A DNA stretch of 64,000 nt from assembly GCF_002836255.1 (NCBI RefSeq), contig NZ_PJAU01000054.1:1-64000 (forward strand), read 5' to 3'. Below are positions 18,746 through 27,265 of the stretch, piece by piece; the first letter of the stretch is position 1, and every line of letters starts with the position of its first letter. The stretch comes from Colwellia sp. 75C3. Lineage in GTDB: Bacteria; Pseudomonadota; Gammaproteobacteria; Enterobacterales; Alteromonadaceae. A program made the translations under genes and the position numbers. The notes below the pieces were generated by a model. The model was given only the letters and a program-made list of their open reading frames with translations, did no database searches and was not told the origin of the DNA.

Positions 18746-19663
18746 GTGAAGGATCATGATGTTAACTTTATTATCAATGTTGGTACTCCCTTGTTTAATT
18801 TAAGTCATCGCGTTAATAAGCCAATATCCTTGTCTAGAAGTATTTTAGATGTCATGCCTATCCCTGTGGCAATATTTGATGTGGACTGTAAATTACTTCA
18901 TGTCAATATGGTTTTTTCTCAATGGTTTATCCTTAATTCATTTGGGCTTGAAAGCCTCGAACATACATTAAATATAATTAATGAATTAATGTCTGATGAG
19001 CTGGAAATAATTTTATCAGATGTCATGACGAATAAAGAAAGTCACTACATCAAAGAAATAGTCATTCGAACTAAAATAAGCCAGCACAAAACGTGTAAAA
19101 CTTCTTTCGCCAATATTTATTGTAATAATAAAAGTCATGGCGTGATTATGTTTTTTGAGGACAAAGATCATGAAATTGAAAATATAGCGCTGTATAAAGA
19201 GCAGGCTCAATTAGATCAACTCACCCATACATTGAATCGTTTCGGCTTTTACGAAGCATTCAACCGAGTTACCCATCAAAGTATCAATCACCAATTTCTT
19301 TACGCTGTGATGATTGTCGATATAGATAAATTAAAAGTACTCAACGATCTTAAAGGTCATCAATATGGTGACCTTATAATACAAAATACCGCGCAAGGTC
19401 TTTTAAAAGGATTGAGAACAGAAGATATTTTGGCGCGATGGGGTGGAGATGAATTTATCATAGTACTCACTAATATATTCTCTGTAAATCATGTAACAAA
19501 ATTGTCGCAACGACTGGCAATGGGTGTCACTGAATATAACGTAGGCCAAAAAACACCTAGCTCAATCTCTTATGGCCTCGCGGTTTGGAAAACACACGGT
19601 GAAACATTAGATGATTTAATTGGTTTCGCAGATAAAATGATGTATGAGCAAAAAAAACAATAA
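18746..19663 (+). CDS. PAS-GGDEF diguanylate cyclase
   Basis: 305 residues. A PAS-like sensor occupies about residues 30-145 (DVMPIPVAIFDVDCKLLHVNMVFSQWF). The GGDEF domain follows, with DQLTHTLNRFGF and the active site RWGGDEFIIVLT. An RTED inhibitory I-site lies five residues upstream. It should make cyclic di-GMP. No transmembrane segment, so cytosolic. The start is GTG at 18746, which has a poor ribosome site, so an internal start is possible. It is 20 bases behind the AraC gene and may share its transcript. Confidence 0.82.
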   Translation: MKDHDVNFIINVGTPLFNLSHRVNKPISLSRSILDVMPIPVAIFDVDCKLLHVNMVFSQWFILNSFGLESLEHTLNIINELMSDELEIILSDVMTNKESHYIKEIVIRTKISQHKTCKTSFANIYCNNKSHGVIMFFEDKDHEIENIALYKEQAQLDQLTHTLNRFGFYEAFNRVTHQSINHQFLYAVMIVDIDKLKVLNDLKGHQYGDLIIQNTAQGLLKGLRTEDILARWGGDEFIIVLTNIFSVNHVTKLSQRLAMGVTEYNVGQKTPSSISYGLAVWKTHGETLDDLIGFADKMMYEQKKQ

Positions 19664-19694
19664 ATAACAACCACCTAATGAATATCTTATCGAT

Positions 19695-20462
19695 TTAATT
19701 TCGCCCCGCCATCACACCACCATCAATATCCCAAATAGCCCCTGTTACCCAAGATGTATCTGACGATAATAAAAAACCGATGGTATTTGCGATATCTTCA
19801 ACGGTTCCTATTCGTCCAATAGGATGGAATGCATTAAAGCCAGCCAGTGCTTCATCTAACTCTGTTGGTTCAATAAAAGAATGATAAATAGGCGTTTTCA
19901 CAACGGCTGGTGATACGGCATTAACACGAATGTTATGTTCGGCTAGTTCCATTGCCATGTGTTGAGTTAAGGCATGTAAGCCAGCCTTTGCCATAGAATA
20001 AGCCGAAGAGGGTGTCGCTTTAATTGCTTGTTTAGCCCACATTGAACCAATATTAACAATGCTACCACCGCCCTGCCCTTTCATATTTTCCGCAGCAGCT
20101 TGAGCAATAAAGAATGTTGCTTTGTTCAAATCCATATAGGTATTATAGTCATCAACATCATGCGCTAAAAAAGCCTTAGGGCTAAAATATCCCGCGGCAT
20201 TGACCAAATAACTTAACCGAACATCCTCTTGATTAATATACGATAGTAATTTTTTTAAATCGGCGCTTTGATAAAGATCAGCCTGAATAGCCGACGCTTT
20301 TCCTATCTCATTTAGCTGCGTTAATGCTAGCTCTAGCTTTTCGGCATTACGACCAACAATAATAACTTCGACATTATTCTTAACTAATAATGTCGCCGTT
20401 GCTAAACCCATACCACTTGAGCCACCAATAACAAGTGCTTTTCCTTGATAAATAAAATTCAT
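19695..20462 (-). CDS. Short-chain dehydrogenase/reductase
   Basis: 255 residues from the second of two adjacent ATGs (20462), placed seven bases after AGGAG. The cofactor loop is VIGGSSGMGLAT, NAAG is present (LVNAAGYFSP), and the catalytic Ser-Tyr-Lys is in IGSMWAKQ...SSAYSMAKAGLHAL. It ends WDIDGGVMAGRN, as in classical SDRs. NADPH preference is possible from the GRNAEKL segment. It is transcribed in the same direction as the HxlR gene behind it, with 199 bases between, so it is a likely target of that regulator. Confidence 0.85.
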   Translation of the reverse strand: MNFIYQGKALVIGGSSGMGLATATLLVKNNVEVIIVGRNAEKLELALTQLNEIGKASAIQADLYQSADLKKLLSYINQEDVRLSYLVNAAGYFSPKAFLAHDVDDYNTYMDLNKATFFIAQAAAENMKGQGGGSIVNIGSMWAKQAIKATPSSAYSMAKAGLHALTQHMAMELAEHNIRVNAVSPAVVKTPIYHSFIEPTELDEALAGFNAFHPIGRIGTVEDIANTIGFLLSSDTSWVTGAIWDIDGGVMAGRN

Positions 20463-20661
20463 CATTTTTCTCCTATTAATCATTTATAAAGTTAAATAAA
20501 TACCAGTAAATGATAAGGAGATATAATGACTAAGAAAAGTAGGTACTATTTAGTAAGCTAAGTACTTATTGGTATAGTTTACTGAATAATAAAGAAAAGT
20601 TATTTTAAATTAAATGTATCATCAAAGGTAAACCTATAAGTTTATAGTTTTACCGTTAAGG

Positions 20662-21006
20662 TTATAAAGTACTGTCATCGATGTCTGCTTGAAGTTTTTC
20701 TAATTCGGTCAATATGTTAATAAATTTATCGCCAAACCTTGTTACCTTATACTCAACACGAGGCGGAACTTCATTAAACGTTTCCCGTTCAAGAATACCA
20801 AACTCTATATTGCGCTTTAAGCAGGTATTTAATACTTTGGTGGTTAATCCTTCAACACTTCTCACCATTTCGCCGGGTCGATTAATATCATTATTTAGTA
20901 AGCTATAAACGGTGAGTGACCATTTGCAACCGACAATCGTTTCAACCATGCGAGCAGACTTTTCAGGAGCTGATTTTCTTGAAAATTTAATGTCCTTATT
21001 ATTCAT
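20662..21006 (-). CDS. HxlR-family transcriptional regulator
   Basis: 114 residues, starting MNNKDIKF at 21006. VGCKWSLTVYSLLNNDINRPGEMVRSVEGLTTKVLNTCLKRNIEFGILERETFNEVPPRVEYKVTRFGDKF is the HxlR winged HTH in full. The cysteine in GCKW could sense thiol or electrophile stress as in YodB/HypR, but that is inferred. The gene's first codons and upstream region are duplicated about 1.07 kb away, next to the cupin gene, which shows that the original partner was the divergent cupin. Confidence 0.82.
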   Translation of the reverse strand: MNNKDIKFSRKSAPEKSARMVETIVGCKWSLTVYSLLNNDINRPGEMVRSVEGLTTKVLNTCLKRNIEFGILERETFNEVPPRVEYKVTRFGDKFINILTELEKLQADIDDSTL

Positions 21007-21162
21007 AAAGATGTACCTTAAAGTGCTTACCAAACCATTTTGTGCGTACTTGGTGTAGTATTTAATAAGCGATATTATTCCGCCAAAGATAGTTACTGTT
21101 ATGAAGTCTTCTTAACAATAATTCAAGTGTTTTACCTAATGGTATTAAAAGAAAATCAATGC
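20981..21162. repeat. Direct repeat copy A (hxlR 5' end plus promoter region)
   Basis: Copy A of a ~180-bp segment found again at 22055-22234. It covers the first nine codons of the HxlR gene and the whole upstream region, up to an orphan ATGC. By hand alignment the copies differ at about 12-16 positions. Both keep a TACCAA...TTGGTG dyad, a candidate operator. In copy A no cupin ORF follows the orphan ATG. Confidence 0.8.
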
Positions 21163-21341
21163 GACTAATGAGGCCCCATCAATTATTACGAAGTTAATTC
21201 AACAAGTTAATATGATAACTCTCATATGATAATTATATTTAAATCCAATGAATGATTACATTGCCCACTAAGCTATTTTCAGATAGTGTAACTTTTTAGC
21301 TATAACAATCACAATAACCCACTAGGAAGAATGGCGACGGT

Positions 21342-22025
21342 ATGGGCATAGTATTATTTAATTTATGGTTTGGTATTGCTGTACTGTTATTGACCTTAAT
21401 TGCATTTTACTACCATTTAAAAAACGTCAGGAAAGCACGGGAATTATCTGAAGCTAATGTTATATTAAACGATAAGATTGAACGTTTATCTATGGGTGAT
21501 ATTGATTACCAACTTCTTATTTTTCAAGGTTACATAGATGGACTCGCTGCTTTCACAACATTTAATAAAAATTACTCGTTAAGTTTGTTTGAATTAACAA
21601 GTAATTTTCAACACGCCTTAGAAGTAGCTGTTTCAACATTCGATGGTGAAATAGTTTCCCAGTCGTCCAGTAAAGCTTCAAATGTTGAAAGCTTTTTAAA
21701 GAACAATTTATATAGTGAATTTATTTATGAAAGTGAAATTCACTATCACCTTGAAGAGCTAAATCACCAAGTTTTAAATAAATTTTCACAACTTTATGTC
21801 ATGGATAATAAAGAAGGTAGTGCTAAGGATAATGCGAACGCCTCCGCCTGCTTAGCAACTAGTTGGCAACAAGATAGCTGTATTCTAGAACTCGATATAT
21901 ATAATGACAATGGTCGAAGGAAAAAAATTAAAGCAACGGCATTAGTATTGAAATTAAAAAAACATGCCCTACTTTTGATGGTTCCTGAACGAAAAGGTAT
22001 TACCGTTCCTAAGTTGATAAAGTAG
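21342..22025 (+). CDS. Small membrane-anchored protein of unknown function
   Basis: 227 residues, not recognised. One N-terminal transmembrane helix (residues 3-24, IVLFNLWFGIAVLLLTLIAFYY) is followed by a charged helical linker (VRKARELSEANVILNDKIERL) and a soluble domain with no motif that I know. The ribosome site is odd: AGGA is 14 bases before this ATG and only three before another ATG that opens a six-codon ORF overlapping the start. The gene is enclosed by the two direct-repeat copies, so it was probably added to the hxlR-cupin locus. It could be a signalling or sensor anchor; nothing firm can be said. Confidence 0.5.
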   Translation: MGIVLFNLWFGIAVLLLTLIAFYYHLKNVRKARELSEANVILNDKIERLSMGDIDYQLLIFQGYIDGLAAFTTFNKNYSLSLFELTSNFQHALEVAVSTFDGEIVSQSSSKASNVESFLKNNLYSEFIYESEIHYHLEELNHQVLNKFSQLYVMDNKEGSAKDNANASACLATSWQQDSCILELDIYNDNGRRKKIKATALVLKLKKHALLLMVPERKGITVPKLIK

Positions 22026-22054
22026 CTTAACGAACTTCAGGTCAATAACTATAT

Positions 22055-22234
22055 GAAAATTAATCCCTTATTATTCATGAAGATGTACCTTTAAGTACTT
22101 ACCAAACCAATTTGTGCCTACTTGGTGTCGTAGTTAATAAGCGATATTATACCGCCAAAGATAGTTACTGTTATGAAATCTTCTTAACAAGAATTCAAGT
22201 GTTTTACCAAATGGTATTAAAGGAAAATCAATGC
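22055..22234. repeat. Direct repeat copy B (truncated hxlR start plus cupin promoter)
   Basis: Second copy of the segment at 20981-21162. It begins with a remnant of the HxlR N-terminus read on the minus strand (MNNKGLIF, with no continuation) and ends at the cupin start codon, preceded by AAGGA. It keeps the TACCAA...TTGGTG dyad. Confidence 0.8.
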
Positions 22235-22875
22235 TCAATATGAACTTCAATGAACAAGTCTTCATTAATACCCATGAACAACCTTGGGTAGCTAGTCCAA
22301 AATCGGGTGTATGGCGTAAACCTTTAGCCAGAGAAGACGCAGAGAGAGGCCATGCAACAAGCTTAGTAAAATTCGAACCCGGTGCTAGCTTTAGTGAACA
22401 TGATCATCCGCTAGGCGAGGAGATCCTGGTATTATCAGGCACCTTTTCTGATCATACCGGTGATTATCATGCAGGTAGTTACTTTAGAAATCCTGAAGGG
22501 TTTCGTCATGCGCCTTTTAGTAAAGACGGCTGCATATTGTTAGTAAAACTTCATCAATTTAAAGCGGGTGATAATGAACATGTTGTCATTGATACCAAAA
22601 GTAGAAATTGGTCACCGGGCATGGGTAACTTAATGGTTATGCCATTGCACAGCTACCAGGGTGAATCCACGGCGCTAGTTAAATGGCCTAAAGGAGAACG
22701 GTTTCAACCCCACAAACACTTCGGCGGCGAAGAAATATTTGTTATCAGTGGCGAGTTCATTGATGAGCATGGTCGCTACCCTGAGGGTTCTTGGCTTCGT
22801 AGTCCCCATTTAAGCGAACACTTCCCCTATGTAGAGCAGGAAACAATCATATTGGTTAAGGTAGGACACCTCTAA
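22231..22875 (+). CDS. Double-cupin protein, ChrR-like
   Basis: 214 residues made of two tandem cupin domains. The first has the metal site EHDHPLGEEILVL...RHAP, the second PHKHFGGEEIFVI...SEHFP; each supplies two histidines, a glutamate and a later histidine. The layout matches the ChrR cupin-like family, whose members bind zinc as anti-sigma domains or act as small dioxygenase-like enzymes. No sigma-binding N-domain is present, so an anti-sigma role is unlikely. AAGGA lies before the ATG at 22231. Its promoter is a copy of the hxlR upstream region, so HxlR control is likely. Confidence 0.8.
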   Translation: MLNMNFNEQVFINTHEQPWVASPKSGVWRKPLAREDAERGHATSLVKFEPGASFSEHDHPLGEEILVLSGTFSDHTGDYHAGSYFRNPEGFRHAPFSKDGCILLVKLHQFKAGDNEHVVIDTKSRNWSPGMGNLMVMPLHSYQGESTALVKWPKGERFQPHKHFGGEEIFVISGEFIDEHGRYPEGSWLRSPHLSEHFPYVEQETIILVKVGHL

Positions 22876-23476
22876 AAACCTAGTTTACTATGCGGACCTT
22901 TACGCAAATAATTATCTCTATAAAGGTCCAAACAGTAAGATATTTCAATGCTCACCTAAGATTAATTATTTTGATCAAATGAACGCTTCAAACGCTTTAT
23001 CAACTGGCGTATCAGCTAAATGATTAATGTAGTTACTCATCACTTTTTGAGAAATCCCTAATGCTATTTGCTAACAATTGGCGGTTTTCATAACCCGCTA
23101 ATAAAATCAGGTGAATTGGTACATATCATGCCAAAACTTACTGGCCCAATATAGCCTTTATATGCCGTGCATGCCTACCAAAGAGAAAAACCAATTCACT
23201 TAACTCGCTTCCATCAATTAGTGTGTAATTATTTTAATGAGTTATGAATGAGTATACCTACTCGCTTTTAATACACGATTTAGAATATCGTGTAACTGTT
23301 CAGCACTTTTATATCCGCCATTATCTACATTACATTACGACCAATAATTGTATGATGCTCCGTTATCGTTAATTTAATTAACTTCTAACCTCAATTGGAT
23401 CATTTAAATATCTTTACTACAATAAACACACAAATATAAATTAATTAATTAATTCAAAACCATAAAGGAAAGTTAA
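22876..23476 (-). other. Interval with possible decayed coding sequence
   Basis: 601 bases without an intact gene. On the minus strand several open stretches fall in shifting frames: around 23300 NNGGYKSAEQLHDILNRVL, around 23190 LIDGSELSELVFLFGRHARH, around 23125 GYIGPVSFGMICTNSPDF, and near 22990 MSNYINHLADTPVDKAFEAF. This looks like a gene broken by frameshifts and stops, but I cannot assign the family. The right end holds the globin promoter. Confidence 0.3.
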
Positions 23477-23845
23477 ATGAGTGATTCATTATTTGAAAGA
23501 GTTGGTGGTGAAGGGGCAGTCAATGCAGCTGTCGATATTTTTTATCGTAAAGTATTGACTGATGATTCAATTTCCCAATTTTTTGAAGAAACCGATATGG
23601 ACGATCAAATTGCCAAGCAAAAGAGTTTTTTAACCATGGCTTTTGGTGGTCCGAATGAATATAGCGGCACTGATATGAGAAAAGCGCATGCGCCATTAGT
23701 TGAAAAAGGTCTAAATGAGGCTCACTTTGGTGCCGTGGCGGGTCACCTTCAAGCAACGTTAGCAGAATTAGGCGTGCCTGAAGAATTAATAGGTGAAGTG
23801 ATGGTTATTGCAGGTAGCACTCATGATGATGTATTAGGCCTGTAA
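23477..23845 (+). CDS. Group 1 truncated hemoglobin
   Basis: 122 residues, the usual length for TrbN. LFERVGGEGAVNAAVDIFYRKVLTDDSISQFFEETDM gives the A-B-E helices, AFGGPNEYSGTDMRKAHAPLV carries the GG hinge and the proximal histidine, and GSTHDDVLG ends the H helix. AAGGAAAG precedes the ATG. It is followed after 51 bases by a ferredoxin-flavin reductase, so the pair can act like a split flavohemoglobin: the globin turns NO plus O2 into nitrate and the reductase supplies electrons. Confidence 0.9.
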   Translation: MSDSLFERVGGEGAVNAAVDIFYRKVLTDDSISQFFEETDMDDQIAKQKSFLTMAFGGPNEYSGTDMRKAHAPLVEKGLNEAHFGAVAGHLQATLAELGVPEELIGEVMVIAGSTHDDVLGL

Positions 23846-23896
23846 TTTCAAGGTACAACATTACTTAATTAACTATCAATTAAAAGATAATATGTT

Positions 23897-24904
23897 TTGA
23901 TTTTTAATAATAAAAACTATCAACCGACGAGTAACGAAAGTGTATTGGAATGTCTACTTCGATATGACGTTCCAGTTGATTACTCATGCAAGACTGGAAA
24001 TTGCCAATCTTGCATGCTTAAGTCAACACAAGGCGAGATAGATAAAGAAGCACAAAAAGGATTAAAATCAACGGCTATTGAACAAGCATTTTTCCTAGCC
24101 TGCCAGCAGAAAGCTGAAACTATTCAAGCAGTCGAACTGATCGATCAAGAACTTATTTTTAGTCACGCAAGGCTCGTTGATAAAAAATTATTTTCCGATA
24201 ATATTTGTCAATTAATTATCGAACCTGTTAGCCCGCTCTATTATCATGCCGGTCAGTTTATTAACCTCAAAAACGCTCAAGGTATCGTCAGAAGTTATTC
24301 AATCGCAAGTATTCCAAGTAAACAACAATTTATTGAACTTCATGTTTATAAACAAGCCAACGGTGTGATGAGCAATTGGCTTTTCAAAGAATTTACTATT
24401 GGTGATAAGATTGATTTTCAGGGTCCAATTGGCGAATGTTTTTATACGTCAGAAAATAAGAACAACCCCATGATATTAATCGGCACAGGAACAGGTGCAG
24501 CGCCACTTATTGGTATTGTAAGAGATGCAATAAAATCTGGCCACCAAGGTTCAATCTTGTTCTACCATGGCGCGAGGAATTTTTCCGGTCTGTATTTACA
24601 CGATATATTGTCTAAGTTAGATAAAGAACATTCAAATTTCACCTATCGTCCTAGTATTTCCCGTGACGAGGATTCGATATCAAACCTAACGGAAAATGAT
24701 TCACCCATAAAAATTGAGTTTGGTCGTTGTAACGAAATTGCGATAAAAGAAATTCAACCGACATCAGAAACAACACTCTATTTATGCGGTAATCCAGACA
24801 TGGTTAATAAAACACGGAAAAAAGCTTTTTTAGCCGGTATTGCATCTAAGAATATCTATATTGATGCTTTTGAATACAAAGATTTAAGAAAAAATGACAG
24901 GTGA
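23897..24904 (+). CDS. 2Fe-2S ferredoxin / FAD / NAD(P) reductase for the truncated globin
   Basis: 335 residues. Residues 1-75 are a plant-type ferredoxin domain with cluster cysteines in DYSCKTGNCQSCMLKS and FFLACQQK. Residues 85-190 are an FAD-binding barrel (GQFINLKNAQG, RSYSIAS). Residues 195-330 are the NAD(P) domain (LIGTGTGAAPLIGIVRDA, YLCGNPDMV). The order matches phenol hydroxylase/Hcr-type reductases. The start is TTG at 23897: an in-frame stop lies nine bases upstream, and a nearby ATG at 23892 is in another frame and ends at once. It is co-directional with the globin, its probable partner in NO detoxification. Confidence 0.82.
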   Translation: MIFNNKNYQPTSNESVLECLLRYDVPVDYSCKTGNCQSCMLKSTQGEIDKEAQKGLKSTAIEQAFFLACQQKAETIQAVELIDQELIFSHARLVDKKLFSDNICQLIIEPVSPLYYHAGQFINLKNAQGIVRSYSIASIPSKQQFIELHVYKQANGVMSNWLFKEFTIGDKIDFQGPIGECFYTSENKNNPMILIGTGTGAAPLIGIVRDAIKSGHQGSILFYHGARNFSGLYLHDILSKLDKEHSNFTYRPSISRDEDSISNLTENDSPIKIEFGRCNEIAIKEIQPTSETTLYLCGNPDMVNKTRKKAFLAGIASKNIYIDAFEYKDLRKNDR

Positions 24905-25038
24905 ATGTTAATATTTTATAACACCAATACTCAGGTTTTTCTTTTTACTGACGATTTCTCTCATCAGCAATATTGATTAAATCGGCATTATTATTCAAGC
25001 GTTAGTCAGCATATAAATAACGATAGTAAATGTTATGA

Positions 25039-25866
25039 CTACTTCCTAAATTTCATTAACCATTCTTTTGGTGATAACCCTGTCTTTTTCCTAAATACTC
25101 TAGCCAATGCTGAGCCATGTTCATAACCTACCGCATTAGCGACTAAGCTAACCGGTTTATCTTTTTTCAACAAACCCTGTGCGATAGCAATACGTAAATC
25201 GGTTAAGTAATCGCTAGGCGCTTGACCAATAGTGTCTTTAAATAAAGCAGCAAACTTTGCCCGTGACATTAACGCAGTTTCAGCCATCACTTCAATCGTC
25301 CACGGCTCTTCTGGTCGCTGGTGCAACGCTGACATTAATGTTGATAATTGCGGATGCGCCATGCCAGCTAACATGCCCTGAATAACGATGCCCTCTTTAA
25401 TGACATGTCGCAGTATTTGTATCAAGAAAATGTCACCTAGCTTATTCACGATCATTTGTTGACCCGCTTGTTCGTTAAACGCCTCTTCAAACAACCAGTG
25501 TGCCGTTTTTCCTACGGGATCATGATCTTCAATGTTCAAACAAATAAACTTTGGTAACGCATTGACCAATGCAGAGCCACTGCCCGAATGAAAATCAACA
25601 TCGACACACACTAATTCAGCTTCATCTGATTCACTGGCAATCACTTGATGTTTAGTGGGACCCGGCATAAAAATAACCGATGGTTTATCTAGGGTCACTT
25701 TATGCCCTTCTTCACAAACAATCGTTAGCACCCCTGACTTTAATAAATGCAAATGACCTTTTTTACTGTCAGCACCACCTAGGCTTTGTATGCCACATAA
25801 ATTACCGCTGAAAAAGACATCGGCATTAAAAGAAAGGTTTTCTAAAATCTGGCTTAATTGATCCAT
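25039..25866 (-). CDS. AraC-family regulator with cupin sensor domain, divergent from the bufferin operon
   Basis: 275 residues. The N-terminal cupin_6-type domain (residues 10-150: GHLHLLKSGVLTIVCEEGHKVTLDKPSVIFMPGPTKHQV) precedes a complete double HTH (IEVMAETALMSRAKFAALFKDTIGQAPSDYL and SLVANAVGYEHGSALARVFRKKTGLSPKEWL). It is transcribed away from the YHS-thioredoxin-bufferin operon with 185 bases between, which suggests control of that operon. The inducer is unknown; a metal or redox signal would fit. Confidence 0.82.
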   Translation of the reverse strand: MDQLSQILENLSFNADVFFSGNLCGIQSLGGADSKKGHLHLLKSGVLTIVCEEGHKVTLDKPSVIFMPGPTKHQVIASESDEAELVCVDVDFHSGSGSALVNALPKFICLNIEDHDPVGKTAHWLFEEAFNEQAGQQMIVNKLGDIFLIQILRHVIKEGIVIQGMLAGMAHPQLSTLMSALHQRPEEPWTIEVMAETALMSRAKFAALFKDTIGQAPSDYLTDLRIAIAQGLLKKDKPVSLVANAVGYEHGSALARVFRKKTGLSPKEWLMKFRK

Positions 25867-26051
25867 AAATAACTCTGTTAGACGATTGGTTTCAAGTTAA
25901 AGACTCATAGCGGCATGCGCCTTTTTCATAGTTGTTAAAGTAACCCCATGACGAAGAGCAGTGAATATTACGCCCTCTCAGTCTACACAATAATTTACGT
26001 ACAACAAAACGTTGCACTCTTTTTACCACATAAACATCAAAGGATCTTTTA

Positions 26052-26531
26052 ATGAATATAACAACCCTAATTAAATCTGTCGCCATCGCCGCAACTTTAG
26101 CTATCAGCAGTGTAAGTTTTGCTGCCGACATTGATGTAAGTACCAATGCGAATGATTTAGCTATTCATGGTTATGATGCCGTTTCATACTTTACTGACAG
26201 TAAAGCAACCAAAGGTAATCAAAAATACACCGCTACTTATAAAAGCGCTATTTATCAATTTAGCAGTGAAGAAAACCGTAATGACTTCAAGAAAAACCCA
26301 GAGAAATTTGCCCCTCAATTTGGCGGATATTGCGCTATGGGTGTCGCGTTAAATAAAAAATTAGATACTGATCCTACGGCATGGAAAATCGTCGACGGTA
26401 AACTTTATTTAAACCTAAATAAAGCGGTACAGAAGAAATGGTCTACTGACATTCCTGGTTACATCACTACCGCCGATAGAGTTTGGTCTGGTATTCAAGG
26501 TGTATCCGTTGCGCAGTTAAATGCTGAGTAA
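26052..26531 (+). CDS. Exported YHS-domain protein
   Basis: 159 residues with a signal peptide ending SFAAD. The YHS core is LAIHGYDAVSYFTDSKATKG...YQFSSEENRNDFKKNPEKFAPQFGGYCAMGV, followed by DPTAWKIVDGKLYLNLNKAVQKKW. This is the family often labelled YHS domain-containing (seleno)protein; here the GGYC position is an ordinary cysteine. A role in metal handling in the periplasm is plausible but unproved. AAGGA lies seven bases before the ATG. It is the first gene of the operon, and its stop overlaps the thioredoxin start. Confidence 0.85.
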   Translation: MNITTLIKSVAIAATLAISSVSFAADIDVSTNANDLAIHGYDAVSYFTDSKATKGNQKYTATYKSAIYQFSSEENRNDFKKNPEKFAPQFGGYCAMGVALNKKLDTDPTAWKIVDGKLYLNLNKAVQKKWSTDIPGYITTADRVWSGIQGVSVAQLNAE

Positions 26532-26898
26532 TGTACTTAAAAAGTTTACCTCAGTTAAGACAGCCTCGGTGAAAGAAGATCTCAACCTACAAAGTCTTAA
26601 CTGGTGCGAACATGAAAAAACATGGGTACTGTTTTATTTCAGTACCTCATGGTGTGCGCCCTGTAAAACTATGGCGCCACTTATGGATGCGATATCGGAC
26701 CATTATTCAGAGCATCTAAAAGTGGTAAAAATTGATGTTGATGAGCAAATACAATTAGCGAAGCAACTGGAAGTGACAGGCGTACCAACACTGGTGTTAT
26801 TAAACCAATCGGGGCATAAATCTCGATTAATAGGCGGCGTAAATACTAAGAGCATTAACCGCTGGTTAGATGAACAACTTAATCAACCGAGTTTTTAA
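26521..26898 (+). CDS. Thioredoxin-family protein
   Basis: 125 residues. A 25-residue extension precedes the fold. The active site is FSTSWCAPCKTMAPLMD and the cis-proline is in VTGVPTLVLL. No signal peptide is visible, so it is presumably cytosolic. The ATG overlaps the YHS stop by 11 bases, which shows translational coupling. It could keep the cysteines of the downstream precursor reduced before modification; that is inferred from context. Confidence 0.85.
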   Translation: MLSNVLKKFTSVKTASVKEDLNLQSLNWCEHEKTWVLFYFSTSWCAPCKTMAPLMDAISDHYSEHLKVVKIDVDEQIQLAKQLEVTGVPTLVLLNQSGHKSRLIGGVNTKSINRWLDEQLNQPSF

Positions 26899-26922
26899 AT
26901 ACAACTATATTGAGGTTTCATT

Positions 26923-27207
26923 ATGAATAATAAACAACTACTTGCTAGTGCAGCGCTTGCTGTAGCCCTTTCGACCGTCGTTACTGCGCCAGCTCAAGCG
27001 GCGAGTAAAGAGAAATGTTATGGCGTAGCTTTAGCTGGCCAAAATGATTGTGGCAACTTAGCAGGAACGCATTCATGTGCAGGCCAATCAACATTGGATA
27101 ATGATGCCGGTGAATGGAAACTTGTTGCTAAAGGTACTTGCGAAGACATTGGCGGCTTATTAAAAGCAGCAGCCAAGAAACGATTTGAAAATAAAAAATC
27201 AAACTAA
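26923..27207 (+). CDS. bufA: BufA1-family bufferin precursor peptide (DUF2282)
   Basis: 94 residues: a signal peptide (residues 1-26, ending PAQAA) and a short mature part with four cysteines in [23 protein letters not shown] and KGTCEDIGG. This is the DUF2282 pattern of GigP/BufA1 precursors, whose cysteines are modified by the MNIO enzyme BufB with BufC to give copper-binding thiooxazole-type groups before export. The next genes are bufB and bufC. The C-terminus is lysine-rich ([11 protein letters not shown]). A good ribosome site (TTGAGG) precedes the ATG. Confidence 0.88.
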   Translation: MNNKQLLASAALAVALSTVVTAPAQAASKEKCYGVALAGQNDCGNLAGTHSCAGQSTLDNDAGEWKLVAKGTCEDIGGLLKAAAKKRFENKKSN

Positions 27208-27265
27208 TAACACTTGTGATTAGTTATTAGCCGTTGTGGAAATCAATATTACTGGAGTTGAACAG

